64,000 bases of DNA from Wurfbainia villosa (taxonomy: Eukaryota; Streptophyta; Magnoliopsida; Zingiberales; Zingiberaceae): positions 25,462,428 to 25,526,427 of the forward strand of contig CM045989.1 in the NCBI GenBank assembly GCA_025175895.1, given 5' to 3'. Positions 46,700 through 57,137 of this stretch are shown piece by piece. Position 1 is the stretch's first letter; each line of letters starts with the position of its first letter. Position numbers and translations under genes: made by a program. A model generated the notes under the pieces. The model was not told where the DNA came from. It saw only the letters and a list, made by a program, of their open reading frames with translations, and made no database searches.

Positions 46700-49600
46700 T
46701 GTCACGCCCCGAGAGCATGCCGAGCCGAAAATCAAACGGACAGCATCTCCCCTGTACGTGGCAACATTTCGGGTTAATACAAGGCCCGTAGGCCCACAAC
46801 AACAACAGTATATATATAACAAATAATAGCAGCGGAAATAAAGTGCGCATACCCACATCATACATAACAAAATACAGGTGTACTCCACCTGACAAGACCA
46901 CAGCACTAAAACCGTACAAAAACATCAACACCAAAATAACATCCACAACATAAAAACGAAGTCCAAATATAAACTAAGGTCCATGACATAGGACCAAAAT
47001 CCAAACACAATAAACAAGTCCAATATATAACCAAAGACGAACTCCTCGGGAGACTCGAAAAAACAGAGATGGGATGGATCGGTCGGCGCAGCTCCAAGTC
47101 ATCACGAAGTCGTCTACCTGTTACCTGGGCGACAGAAAAACCCAGGGTCGGAGGTGGTGAGTAAAACTCAGCAGGTAATCAGAGAAAACATGTAAATATG
47201 TGTATCAATATTACATGTCATTCAACAGTTTAATCTACTCGTACAACATGTATACATCAGCATAACAGTAGATATGCATGCATATACTAAATAAATCAAC
47301 ATCAACGGCGATGACATACTGGCTACTACTCTATCTGATCCAACCTCGGGTATATAATCACATCATAGGGTATAATAAAGACAAGATTAACACAAAGATC
47401 CTAACTTTGAGTCAAGGGTATCACCGTGAATGTCCGATAGGTATACAAATATCAACCTACTACCATACAGAATATGCAATAGCATGTATGAATATGTACA
47501 AACAAATGCAATAGTATAGTACATACAAATGCATCATCAAAGTGAGTATCCATATAGACTGTATCTGTATGTATACTAATCACCATCATCCATATATATA
47601 TATATACAAGCAGGTATGTATATATATATAATCATATGCAAACCACCGTATGATACGGCAATGCGACATGCATGGTCATGCCTGCGCACCCCTACTCGCT
47701 ACCACGACCCCAGTGTGGCCTAGGTGGCCGCGACATGACAACTATCCCGACTCACCGCCACCACTCTCGGTGACCGAGTTGGGTAGTATGATCCAAGCAT
47801 ATGAGCATAAGTAGCTCGCTCTAGCGGTCCTGCTGCTGGTCACTCCGACTAACACTACTAATGAGTGGTCGAGTACCACGCACCCAGGACAACTGCACGC
47901 AACTCCAACAACCATCGTCAATAATGGTAGAGTGCGGCACAACAAATGCTATGCCCTCACACCAGTTACTCCTCTGAAAGTAATCTGGGAGGCAGGATGA
48001 CTGACGACTCTCTCTCTCCCCAAGGGGAGACGATGTCGTCGGATGCATGCAATGATATGAAGTCTTGTCTCACATACTGAACATCTACCCTAGACTCTCT
48101 GTTCAACAAAGAGTCACACCCAATTGAATCGGACACTCTCTACCCTGTGAGAGTCACTCATCGATCATGACAAGATAGGACAGCGACACATCGCCCACGA
48201 CTCACATGACAATTCACACAACCTGTGGTTGGTGAATAAATGTGCAACATACAAGTATGGAATAAGTCCTACATCTAGGGTTATAATTATCCACAGAGGA
48301 TCTTTTTGCCAAATTTACAATTTATGTCATCCTCCGTACTCGAACATCTACACCCTCCTAAACCGTTCGACCTACTTACATCACATCAGTAAGTTCTAGA
48401 TCATGTTAGGGAATATGCGTTATCACTAATCGAGCACACATATATATCAACGAAGTTCAAGCAAACGATAAGAGCATGATCAAGGTAATATGAACACCTA
48501 AGGTTCATATCTATGCCTAAATCTGAAAATCATTTCATCTACCCGACCAAGAGGGAAATTACCTACCGCCAATGCGCGTGGTAATAGAGTCCTCACGTCC
48601 GTGGACCAATCTCGTATCCACGTCCTGCAAATAACATCAATTATCATTCAGTGAGAGCATACAACAACCATACGAATTAGAAGCTCAAAGAGTTAAGCTT
48701 GACTATTTAATTTAACTCACCGTGTCAATTAGCAAGAGTGCTAACCCACTCATCCAACTCCATATTCGACTTAACAAAGTTAATCTCATAAAGATTTAAC
48801 CTTTTACCCCACCCGATTCTATAGTATCATCAATGTAATCAGTTATAACTCTAATTTATAAACACAACCCTTACAGCTTGTCCCGCATCACAATCAATTC
48901 TATAATTAACATCTATCATTCCTGGTTAACAAGTATGCCAACTTATAATCATTTACAGCCATTTCAATTAGGGATTTAAACACAGCCGGCTTAATCCATC
49001 GACCGACAACCCTCCCAAAATTAATTTTATTAACGCTTCCCACGCTTAATACTCTAGGCAGGCAACAATTTACGCAACGACAAATAAATAAATAAAAAGA
49101 ATGATCAACAGCTATACCTGCACTTGAATCCAAAGAAGATCGCTTTTCCTCCACCACTCGTCACGGCCAAAAACCACCGTTGCCCTAGCTTCGGCAACCA
49201 AACTAATCCTACAGCGACAACATCAAGTAGATAACACCTCAAGCAGTTTCTACCAATATGGAATTCACAGAGAACCAGAATTGATCTTGCTTACCTGGTG
49301 TGGAATCCCATCGGCAGCAACTCCCTTGTTTGCCGACCCACCTCTTGCCCCAAATCCAACCTAATGAAGGAACGACCACCACTGTAGTCTCCCCTTCGAT
49401 CGTACTGTAACCCAACCGCGGCTCGCCACCGGCGACCACCCGCGCCTCCCAACTTCCGCCCAAATCGCCAGGTCAAGCTTCGTTACGGAAAGACTACCGC
49501 AGGCCTTCGTCCACAAGTGAATCCCCTCTGAGATCGAGGGAAAACGAGGAATGAACAGAGCCTTACCTTGCTATTGTAATCTCCTCCGGTAGCCCAACCC

Positions 49601-50203
49601 CAAAACTGGCAGTAAATCTCCGAATCCGGCAGCCCTGTTCACCCGCACCACCGACGACTCTAGCATCGGCGACGATTGGCAGAGAAACCCCCAAATGGGT
49701 TGCTCATCACGACCCAAGTCCCCAAATCGCTAACCTCCTTCGCTACTCGCTCGTCATTCGCCGTCCGCACGCGTAGAGAAGTCGACGATCTCCGGCCGAC
49801 AAGGGTTGCAGAAGTCACGCGAAGGAGAGAAAACGAGAGAAGAGGGGACTGCTCGGTGGGGAAGTTGGAGGAAGAGAGGGGCTCAGGGAAGAAGGATCGT
49901 CCGACGGCTGAGTTGGCGGCGATCTCTGCGCAAAACGCTCGCGCGAGGGGCTGCGTCGGCGAGAAACGGAAAAAGGAAAAAAATGGCAGCTTTTAATGGG
50001 TTAACAGGTCGGGTTTGAGGGTTAGTGGGTTTGGGTTTAATCCAACAATCCATTAGCCCAAAATTCGATTAAGCCTAGGTTAATTTAACCCTAAGCTCCA
50101 TTAATTAAACCCAAACCATTTAGATCTAGGTTAGGTCTAAGTGTATCCCTAACCAGGCATCGCCAAACGCAAAAAAAAAATTTTTTTTTTCTGGTATTTT
50201 ACA
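46700..50203 (-). repeat. Tekay-like element 5' LTR (right copy)
   Basis: A 3504-bp copy of 38144-41667 with the same termini. It is followed by TSD gacat (50204-50208). Confidence 0.95.
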
Positions 50204-50471
50204 GACATCATATTTATTTTTTAATCATAAAAATGTCATGATCATATTTAGGTTTATTTTTAGTGTCATGTTATGCTTAAATTAGAATCACATGTCATGA
50301 CATCATGATTATTGGCACATGCTCATTAATGCTATCAATTATGCCATAATCATCATTCATGCATTAATTAAAATTGTGTTAAGGACAATGACATAATTTG
50401 AAGTCTCATGCATAAGGGAATCAAATAGTATTGTCTAGAAAAATGCATGAGACCCTAAATGAACAAAACGC

Positions 50472-50536
50472 ACATCTCACAAGAACTCTTGACTTGTATG
50501 TGTTTCATACACTTAGATACAAGTGAGATGTTAGGA
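50472..50536 (+). other. Shared Sirevirus inverted repeat, copy in element D
   Basis: ACATCTCAC (50472-50480) pairs with GTGAGATGT (50523-50531), spacer 42 nt, then TAGGA. A second 8-bp inverted repeat nests inside: ACTTGTAT (50492-50499) with ATACAAGT (50517-50524), overlapping the outer arm by two bases. Stable local folding of the sense RNA is expected. Confidence 0.75.
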
Positions 50537-50844
50537 GAATGAATTTAAGGTTTTTAAAATCATTTCAAAACCTTTTTGAAAAACCTTGGTGAAGTCTATC
50601 TTTTGATAGCAATCACTATTGAATGAGGTGATACAAAGTGGGTTCAAACATTAAAAATTTTAAGAGTTTTGAACTTTGTATCAATCTCACTAGGTTATGG
50701 GTATTTTATTTTTCAAATATTTTTCACCCATAATGTTTGTTATAAGTAATGTACGTATGAATTTTTAAGATTTTTCAAAATACGTATTTTTACTTATGAA
50801 TTTTCAAAATTCATTTCTAAAGTCTAATTTCTACACAATGTAGA

Positions 50845-50925
50845 AATCAGTCGACTGCCATGGATGGCAGTCCACTGGCGTCAAAGGCAGTCAACTAGTG
50901 ACTGTAAGAGTCGACTGCCAAAGCT
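50845..50925 (+). promoter_or_regulatory. GTCGAC box cluster inside element D
   Basis: Three to four CAGTCGACTG-like boxes occur after the hairpin, at the position where an envelope-containing Sirevirus has boxes before its env gene. I see no TATA box or ORF following, so this may be a leftover of a lost env module. Confidence 0.5.
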
Positions 50926-51539
50926 GATTTCAGGTAAACAATGTTTGTTAGGCCCATGTTCAACTATTTCTTGGTTCCCTAACTGCTCCTAACCCTAGGA
51001 TATGCTTTGGAGAGCATTGAAATGGTGGAAATCCATTGAAAATGGTTTAGAAGAATTGTTTAGGGTTGTATCGAATTTTAAGGGAGGTGAAAGTTCAATG
51101 TTGAATTTTTGCCCTTAATTTCGATTGTTTAGTGTTCCTATTGGCTTAGGGACTCTCCAAAGATATTGTTGGTGCAATGGTCAAGGGGGAGCAAGCCATT
51201 AGGGAGAGGTTATCCATCTTGGGATGATGGATGTATTTTTCCTCATGGGAGGAAAATTTGGGGATTACCTCTCTCAAGTAATATGGGACTTATCACTTGG
51301 AAGAGTGAAGGCATCCTAAATATGTTTTTAGACTAAGGGGGAGATTGTAAGATCTCATTGGATATGAGACATTGACACCCTTGGGGAGGACCTTTTTGAT
51401 GTATGTCAAAAAGGGGGAGAAGATACCAATTGGGGTTAGTTGGAATTCTCACAAGATGCAAGAATTGCCAATTGGGGATAATTGGGAGACTTGAGTTAGG
51501 TCACCAAACTCAAAGGTGTTTGTGGTTTTGTCAAACATC

Positions 51540-51553
51540 AAAAAGGGGAAGAT
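51540..51553 (+). other. Element D terminal polypurine tract
   Basis: AAAAAGGGGAAGAT directly before the 3' LTR, preceded by TCAAACATC as in other Sireviruses. Confidence 0.9.
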
Positions 51554-53121
51554 TATTGGTGCAATCATCCCAGGTCACGATTGACCAGACTCGAGTTTGA
51601 CTCGAGCAGTATTTTGATGTTAGACAAAACATATGAATATGATTGTCATGGGAAGACTAAGTGTGTAGCCTTGGCCATGTAAGTCCAAGTGTGTAGCCTT
51701 GACGGTGAAAGTCCAATCATGGGGCTTGGCATTGGAAGTCCAACATGGAGTTGGCAAGGGAAGTCCAAGTGAGTAGCCTTCTCCACGTAAGTCCAAGTGT
51801 GTAGCCTTGGAGGTGAAAGTCAAAGCATGGGGCTTGACATTGGAAGTCCAACATGGAGTTGGCAAGGGAAGACCAAGTGTGTAGTCTTGGTCATATAAGT
51901 CCAAGTATGTAGCCTTGGCGGTGAAAGTCCAAGTTATGGGTACTTGGCATTTGGGAAGTCCAAGGGGTGGTTTGGCGGCGTAAGGCTAAGCGGTAGTCTT
52001 GGGAGCATAAGTCCATATGTACCTTGGTAGTGTAAACACCGAGAGCATGACATTAGCCGAAGGAAGCACCTGGAGGCTAGCGTATGGATGAACTAGTCAT
52101 GGATGACTTGGAGGGATCCGCGCATAGATGAACAAGTCATGGATGACTTGGAGGGATCCGATAGGTGCGAGGCTAGTAGAGGTGGCTAGAAGGCTTAGGT
52201 ATAGGCCAAGGGTATCTACCAAGTATGAGGGCATCATACTTGGATTAAACCTCATGTTTGAGGTTTACCAGTCCACTGGGGTGATTTACCAGTCGACTGG
52301 TGGCAGCCGACTGGCGTTCGATTGTGTCACGATGCTTGGCAGTCGACTGCCAGCCTTGGACAGTCGATTGGCCTTTGGCAGTCGACTGCTGTGGAGTGGC
52401 AGTCAACTGCTAGTGTTGGTTGCGAGCATAGAACGCTCGGTAGCCAACTGATTAGTCGGCTACGGGGTTGGCAGTCGACTGATGGTAATGGGCAGTCGAC
52501 TGCCAGTGTATTCGTTGGCTGGATGCCAACGTGGAATAGGTCATTGTCTCACAACGACTACAGGAGTAGCCGACTGGGGCTTTATGGAAATCAACTGATA
52601 GGCGCGGAATCAACCCGAGATAATCATAAAAAGAGGAGCTTGGGGAGGATTTCCACAGCAATTTTTGGGGATATTTTGGAGGGGAATTACTATTGCATTC
52701 TAGACCTTCAAGAGCAACCTAAAGCAAGCAACAAGCAAAGTGTTCAAATCCATTTGTTGTAAAAAAATTTTTACGTATTACATTTCGTCTTTGTATTTGC
52801 TTGTACTTTTGTATTATGTTTTGTAATTACTTGTATGAGGTTTCTCCACCTCCGACTTTTTGTCGAAAAGGAGTTTTTGTAGTGGTGTGTTCATCACTCG
52901 AGCTCATTGGGCTCACCCCGTGGAGTAGGAACCCTATGATTCCAAACCACGTATATCGATTGTGTCTTGTGTGTTGTATTTGCATTTCGTATTTGTATCT
53001 ATTATTTCCACAGCGCATATTGATGATCATTGTAGACAATCACGCAAGAACAATCGAAATTAGTCAAGCATGGAATCGGGCTATTCATCCCCCCTTCTAG
53101 TCGAGCCACGATCCTCCAACA
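51554..53121 (+). repeat. Element D 3' LTR
   Basis: A 1568-bp copy of 19256-20741 with the first G mutated (TATTGG). It has the 108-bp tandem repeats at 51650, 51758 and 51866, a box array at 52265-52600 and a TATA box at 52624-52633. An extra block of about 55 bp near 52080-52150 (a duplication of the 'gtcatggatgacttggaggg' segment) makes it longer. TSD tttcc follows. Confidence 0.93.
52265..52633 (+). promoter_or_regulatory. LTR promoter of D (right): GTCGAC box array and TATA box
   Basis: It has the same order as the left LTR. Some boxes have changed to GTCCAC, GTCAAC or GCCGAC, showing decay since insertion. Confidence 0.75.
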
Positions 53122-53126
53122 TTTCC

Positions 53127-53789
53127 ATCTTGGCTACTAGATCTTCGATCGATCACTAGCTAATCTTGCCAACTGGGTATCCAGTGGACTGGACTTCAAT
53201 CAACTAAAATTTTTTCAGTCGACTGGTTCCCTGCAAAACGAGATTAGCAAAGACATGCAGTATAAAATACAATAGCAGTAGTAAATACTTCTAAATCTTG
53301 ACTTCTCCGTCCCACGTGGACTATCCGTCGGATCAATGCCTAGTTTTGTCCCCCTATAGAGGACTCGACCTCACCTCTTCACTCGAGGCTTACCTATCAA
53401 CTGCCCATCTGGACTTTCCATACTTGACATCCAATCTGACCCACCAGGGTTTCTGCCAGTTGTCTAGTCTTCCTGACCTAGTGGGACTTCATGCCGGTTG
53501 TCCACTCTCCTAACCCAACCAGTCTTCATGCCAGATGTCTTGTCTCCTAACCCATCTAGCCTTCCTGCCTAGTGTTCGGTCCTCCTGATTTTTTAAGTCC
53601 TCTGCCTAGTATCTGGTCAACATGACCTACTAGGACTTTCCATGCTTTGCCTAACATCCGGTTTGTTTGACCTACTAGGACTTCCTATTAAGCCTACACA
53701 ATTAACACATATATCAAATCACAAGTAATTCCTAACTTTAACTACAGTTCATACGACAAAACTAAGGAGTGATGCTCTCTACACCAACA
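53127..53789 (-). mobile_element. Sirevirus C 3' LTR, segment 3 of 3
   Basis: This is the LTR start on the minus strand (TGTTGGTGTAGAGAGC). It has more GTCGAC boxes at 53168-53230 and degenerate tandem repeats about 'cctgacctagtgggacttc' (53400-53690). Confidence 0.8.
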
Positions 53790-53806
53790 ATCTCTCCCTT
53801 TTTTTA
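53790..53806 (-). other. Element C terminal polypurine tract
   Basis: On the minus strand it reads AAAAAAAGGGAGAGAT against the 3' LTR, preceded by CATACAT. Further PPT-like runs (CCCCCC or CTCCCCCT on the plus strand) lie near 53971, 54341 and 54590. Confidence 0.85.
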
Positions 53807-54883
53807 TGTATGACAACACATCAGTTAAAGTTAAGAGACTAGATTTGCAATATTAAAGTTCAACATATATTAGTAAAGCACCAAGCTAAAAATGTATAAC
53901 ATGAAATGCTCATCTGTAAGAAATGCTTTCTTTCTTTAAATTTCTCTAACTTTAAACTTTCGCTCTCTTCCCCCCTTTGACATACATCAAAAACATTAAT
54001 AACCACCAAATGCCACAATTTAAAGATGAGTTTAAAGCTTTTCAAACACAAGAACTAAAGTTATCAAAGTTACAAAATACATTTTCTTGACAAGCTTCAT
54101 AAGTATTTCAAAAAAATGCCTAAGCTTTATAAATTTCAAAGTACTTAAGCTTTAAAAGACTAGTTTTTCTAACACACTTAGGTTTTTCAAGATCAGCTAA
54201 GATTATTAACTTGAGCTTTTGAAGATTTGCTTTTTATAAGTGTGTCAAACTTGTAAAGTATAAGAAGAATTCTAAAGTTCAACTTATAGAAAATTTTCTC
54301 CTCTTAATTCAATGTTTTCTCAAAACTCTATCAACACTCCCCCTAAATTCATGCAATAAAATTTTCTTTGAAAATTCAACCTCCCCTTTTATTTGTGGGT
54401 TTCAAAATGACTCTTATAAAGTTTTTCAAAAGTACTTAAACTTTACAAAAGATTTAAATTAACTTTTTAATTCAAATTTCTAAAATTTGAAAGATTTTAT
54501 GAAAATACCAAAAAGTCAAAGTATAAAATTTTCAAAACTCTCCCTATTTCAATATTCAAAACATTCTTTTCAATAAAAATTTAAAAACTCCCCCTCAATA
54601 AAATTAATAAAATTTTCAAAATTCACCCTCAAATTAAGTTAAGATAATGCAAATGAGATAATAAAAGTCCATGAATGAATTCCTACGCATAATTTTTATA
54701 CTAAAAATACACATCTAAGAATTGTCCTTAAAGTAAATTTTCAACTCTTTAGTAGCTCAAGTGATATAGAATTATCACCAAGCTTTGAATTAGAGTTAGT
54801 CACCGAAGTGATTGATTTACTTTTTAAACCCCGTATTGGTTCATGTCGATGCACTGAATCTACATCTTGAACCTGGGGTGCAG
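53807..54883 (-). other. Element C 3' non-coding region
   Basis: AT-rich sequence with repeated PPT-like runs and no plausible gene. It corresponds to the non-coding ends of B and D. Confidence 0.65.
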
Positions 54884-54952
54884 TCCTAACATCTCACGAC
54901 CATCTTCGTGGCTCAATACACAAACAGATAATCCTAGGTGTTTGTGAGATGT
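54884..54952 (-). other. Shared Sirevirus inverted repeat, copy in element C
   Basis: On the sense (minus) strand ACATCTCAC (54944-54952) pairs with GTGAGATGT (54889-54897), spacer 46 nt, followed by TAGGA. A nested 7-bp inverted repeat, CACAAAC with GTTTGTG (about 54920-54946), overlaps the outer arm, as in D. Here the structure lies downstream of the env-like gene. Confidence 0.75.
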
Positions 54953-55189
54953 GAAGGCTTATCTAGGTCTATAGGATCATGAAATCTAAATTTGACTTAG
55001 GCTAGATCAATGTTTCAATTTTTCCTTTAAGAAAATAATATTACTTAATAAAACAAAATAGATTTCAAATAATGAACATTAAAGAATCCTAGTCTACTAA
55101 GCATAATCGAAGTCATTTTCAAGAATAACCAAGATTTAAAAGTTACCAAATTTATAAGTTCAAACTGTAACAACTAGTTTATCTAAAAC

Positions 55190-56331
55190 AGTCCTTGTCA
55201 GAAGAAGGAGGTGGAGGAGGTGGATGACCCATGCTCCAAGATCTAAAAAACTCCATCATCATCAAGAGATGACGGACCTGATGTTGCTGCTCCTGATGCT
55301 ACATCGCATCCTCCAATCTAGATAATCTCTCGGCTATAGTGGGAGCTGCTAGGAGTGCAAGAAAAGGACATAGACTATCAAATCCTAGGGCTTTCTGATG
55401 CTCAAGATGAGGGTCAGAATAATGCTCTGGGTTAATATCAGGCTCAGGCTCAGGCTCAGAAAGTTGTCTAGAACCTATCATGTCATACTCAGAAAGTTGT
55501 TTGATGTTACCTATGGTAACATCAAATCCTAATGTAGCTAGTAAAGATGTGATGACATGGCAATAAGGCAAATGTGTCTTCCTACTAGTAACTATCCTAG
55601 AGTGACAGATGATAGAATGAAATATCTGTAAACTAATATCTAAGTCTAATCTATGACTAAATACATAAAGTAGAAATGAATGATAGGTACGCATCATAGC
55701 AATGTCCCTAGTAGTGAGTGGCAAAATGCAGTTCACTATGACTCACATAGTCTTGTACTCTAAGTCTAGTGGAACTGAAGATACTCATAGATGGAGTCCT
55801 CTCCTCACCAAATAAATGCATGTGTATCCTATCTAATGTGATGTGCGAGTAGGGATCACGATACGGTAATTCCATATATGGAAAACATACAATTGGACAT
55901 GACGAATGCATGAGTCCTAAATGATCTCTAAATAATGACGGAGTAAGGATAAAATCTTTACCCTGTACTCTAGTGGAATATGTAAGATCATCAATTCTAG
56001 TGAAGTTATTGAAAAACTCTGCACATACATCTATGTTAATAGAGCTTTTACAATAAACTAATTTATCTAGACAATAATATGTTATGACTTCCATACTAGG
56101 TATGCATGATCTACTAAAAAATGATCTACTAAAATATCTAGTAGGCATGGGAGTATAAAGAGTCCTTTCAAACATAATCCTATGTCACTCAGTGGGGAAC
56201 CTAATATTCATACATGGAGTAGAAGTTGACTGAGCCTCAACTACTCTTCTTTTACCTCTAATTAAATTATAATAATTTAATATTTATGGAAAAATAATGG
56301 AAAACAGAGTTAAGAATTGTTATCTCGGCAT
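55190..56331 (-). pseudogene. Env-like gene of element C (broken)
   Basis: Two overlapping frames (55708-56175 and 55299-55736) share blocks with the env-like protein of F: 'CLDKLVYCKSSIN', 'EFFNNF', 'FILTPSLFRDHLGL' and, later, 'LPYCHVITSLLATLGF'. A frameshift near 55720 and a TGA near 56190 break it. A short first exon with ATG at 56329-56331 is inferred. The intron would be 56258-56323, its donor mutated from GT to AT and its acceptor AG at 56258-56259; the phase is the same as in F. The tail has a Pro-rich stretch near 55205-55240. Position between the promoter-like block and the 3' LTR agrees with a Sirevirus env-like gene. Confidence 0.7.
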
Positions 56332-56448
56332 TATAGATGATATTATAGAAGAGATTTGACAACTTAGATGCTTCGAAGAGTAGGAAAAGGGTGTTTGGCG
56401 GTTGTTTTAGGGTTGTTGTGAGTCGACTTGGCACTGCCCTAATGGTGG

Positions 56449-56740
56449 TTTTATAAACAGAATCCAATCGATTGGAAATATTTTAATTGACTGAATTTGA
56501 GTCAACTGGACTTGGTTCAGTCGACTGTCATAAATTTACCATTTACTACGTCCGCTTCCCTGTCGACTGTATTAGACCTAATGCTTATCTACCATTGTAT
56601 TCCAGTCAACTGGATTAATTATAGTCGACTGGAGTCGCATTTTTACCTTTATAAGGTTTGGAGGCAACTTAACATAATTCAGTCGACTCTTTTTAAGTCG
56701 ACTATCCAGCAGTCAATCGACTGTCGCCCTCCTATCGGTG
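56449..56740 (-). promoter_or_regulatory. Internal promoter-like block upstream of the env-like gene of C
   Basis: On the minus strand, GTCGACTG boxes (for example near 56518, 56561, 56621, 56680 and 56694) precede a TATA box, GTTTATAAAA (56449-56458). The box array and TATA mirror the LTR promoter of C at 19069. Confidence 0.7.
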
Positions 56741-57137
56741 GGTCATCGCTTGCCCGGGGCCCGGTCGTCACCTGCTTGACGACCGATCATTGCCTATCGT
56801 CGGCCCGTCAAATGATCATCGCCCATTGCCCGTCGCCTGCCACTCGCCCATCGACCGATTGACTGACCATTGCCCGTCGATCGACCGATCATTACCCGTC
56901 GACCGACCACCTACCGTCGCCCACCGTCGATCGCGGTCCACCATGGGGCACGGTCTGGCGCCGGTCAGGCATTGGTCGCGATCGACTGTCGGTCATCGCA
57001 CGGCCGTCAGTCCCCACCCGCCATCAACCGATCGACCGCTGGCCATCTACTACTGTTTGGCCGACTGACCGTCACCAGTCGACCGCCCGCTACCACCATT
57101 GTTCTCAACCGACCGATCTACCGACAACGATGGCAGC
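56741..57137 (-). repeat. GC-rich low-complexity region of GTCGACCGATC motifs in element C
   Basis: About 400 bp are dominated by degenerate GACCGATCGAC and CCGTCGACC units, very rich in CpG. Open frames on the plus strand here are by-products. It extends the box array upstream (minus sense) of the env-like promoter and stops sharply at the Athila/Tat-like LTR at 57138. Confidence 0.7.

Larger units (their letters stand above)
38144..50203 (-). mobile_element. Full-length Tekay-like Ty3/gypsy chromovirus (12.06 kb)
   Basis: LTRs of 3524 and 3504 bp (38144-41667 and 46700-50203) have TGTCACGCCCC...TTTTACA ends and a perfect TSD gacat (38139-38143 and 50204-50208). A PBS abuts the right LTR and a PPT abuts the left LTR, so the element is on the minus strand. 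Gag, PR, RT, RNase H, INT and a chromodomain remnant are present in Ty3/gypsy order, all broken by small indels. Very long LTRs plus a chromodomain suggest the Tekay/Del clade. Confidence 0.96.
50209..51539 (+). other. Element D 3' non-coding region (right half)
   Basis: AT-rich sequence between the Tekay-like insertion and the terminal PPT. It holds the conserved hairpin (50472-50536), a GTCGAC box cluster (50845-50925) and several PPT-like AAGGGGGAG copies (51184, 51335 and 51408). A perfect 9-bp inverted repeat (51391-51399 and 51406-51414) overlaps one of these. No pol sequence is present. Confidence 0.8.
19256..53121 (+). mobile_element. Element D: gag-only Sirevirus, greatly expanded by nested insertions
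   Basis: LTRs at 19256-20741 and 51554-53121 share TGTTGGTGCAATC starts (the right copy is mutated to TATTGGTG) and end CTCCAACA. The TSD is tttcc. A PBS follows the left LTR and a PPT precedes the right LTR. The interior, after removing insertions at 21871-27621, 28046-37744 and 38144-50208, holds only gag plus about 1.6 kb of 3' non-coding sequence. No pol domain belongs to D. Like B it is non-autonomous. Confidence 0.92.

Noticed and set aside
21871..50203. A giant Tekay-like element between the LTRs at 21871 and 46700
   Set aside because: The LTR at 21871 has its own near-TSD and diverged sequence, and element 38144-50203 has a complete LTR pair with a perfect TSD.
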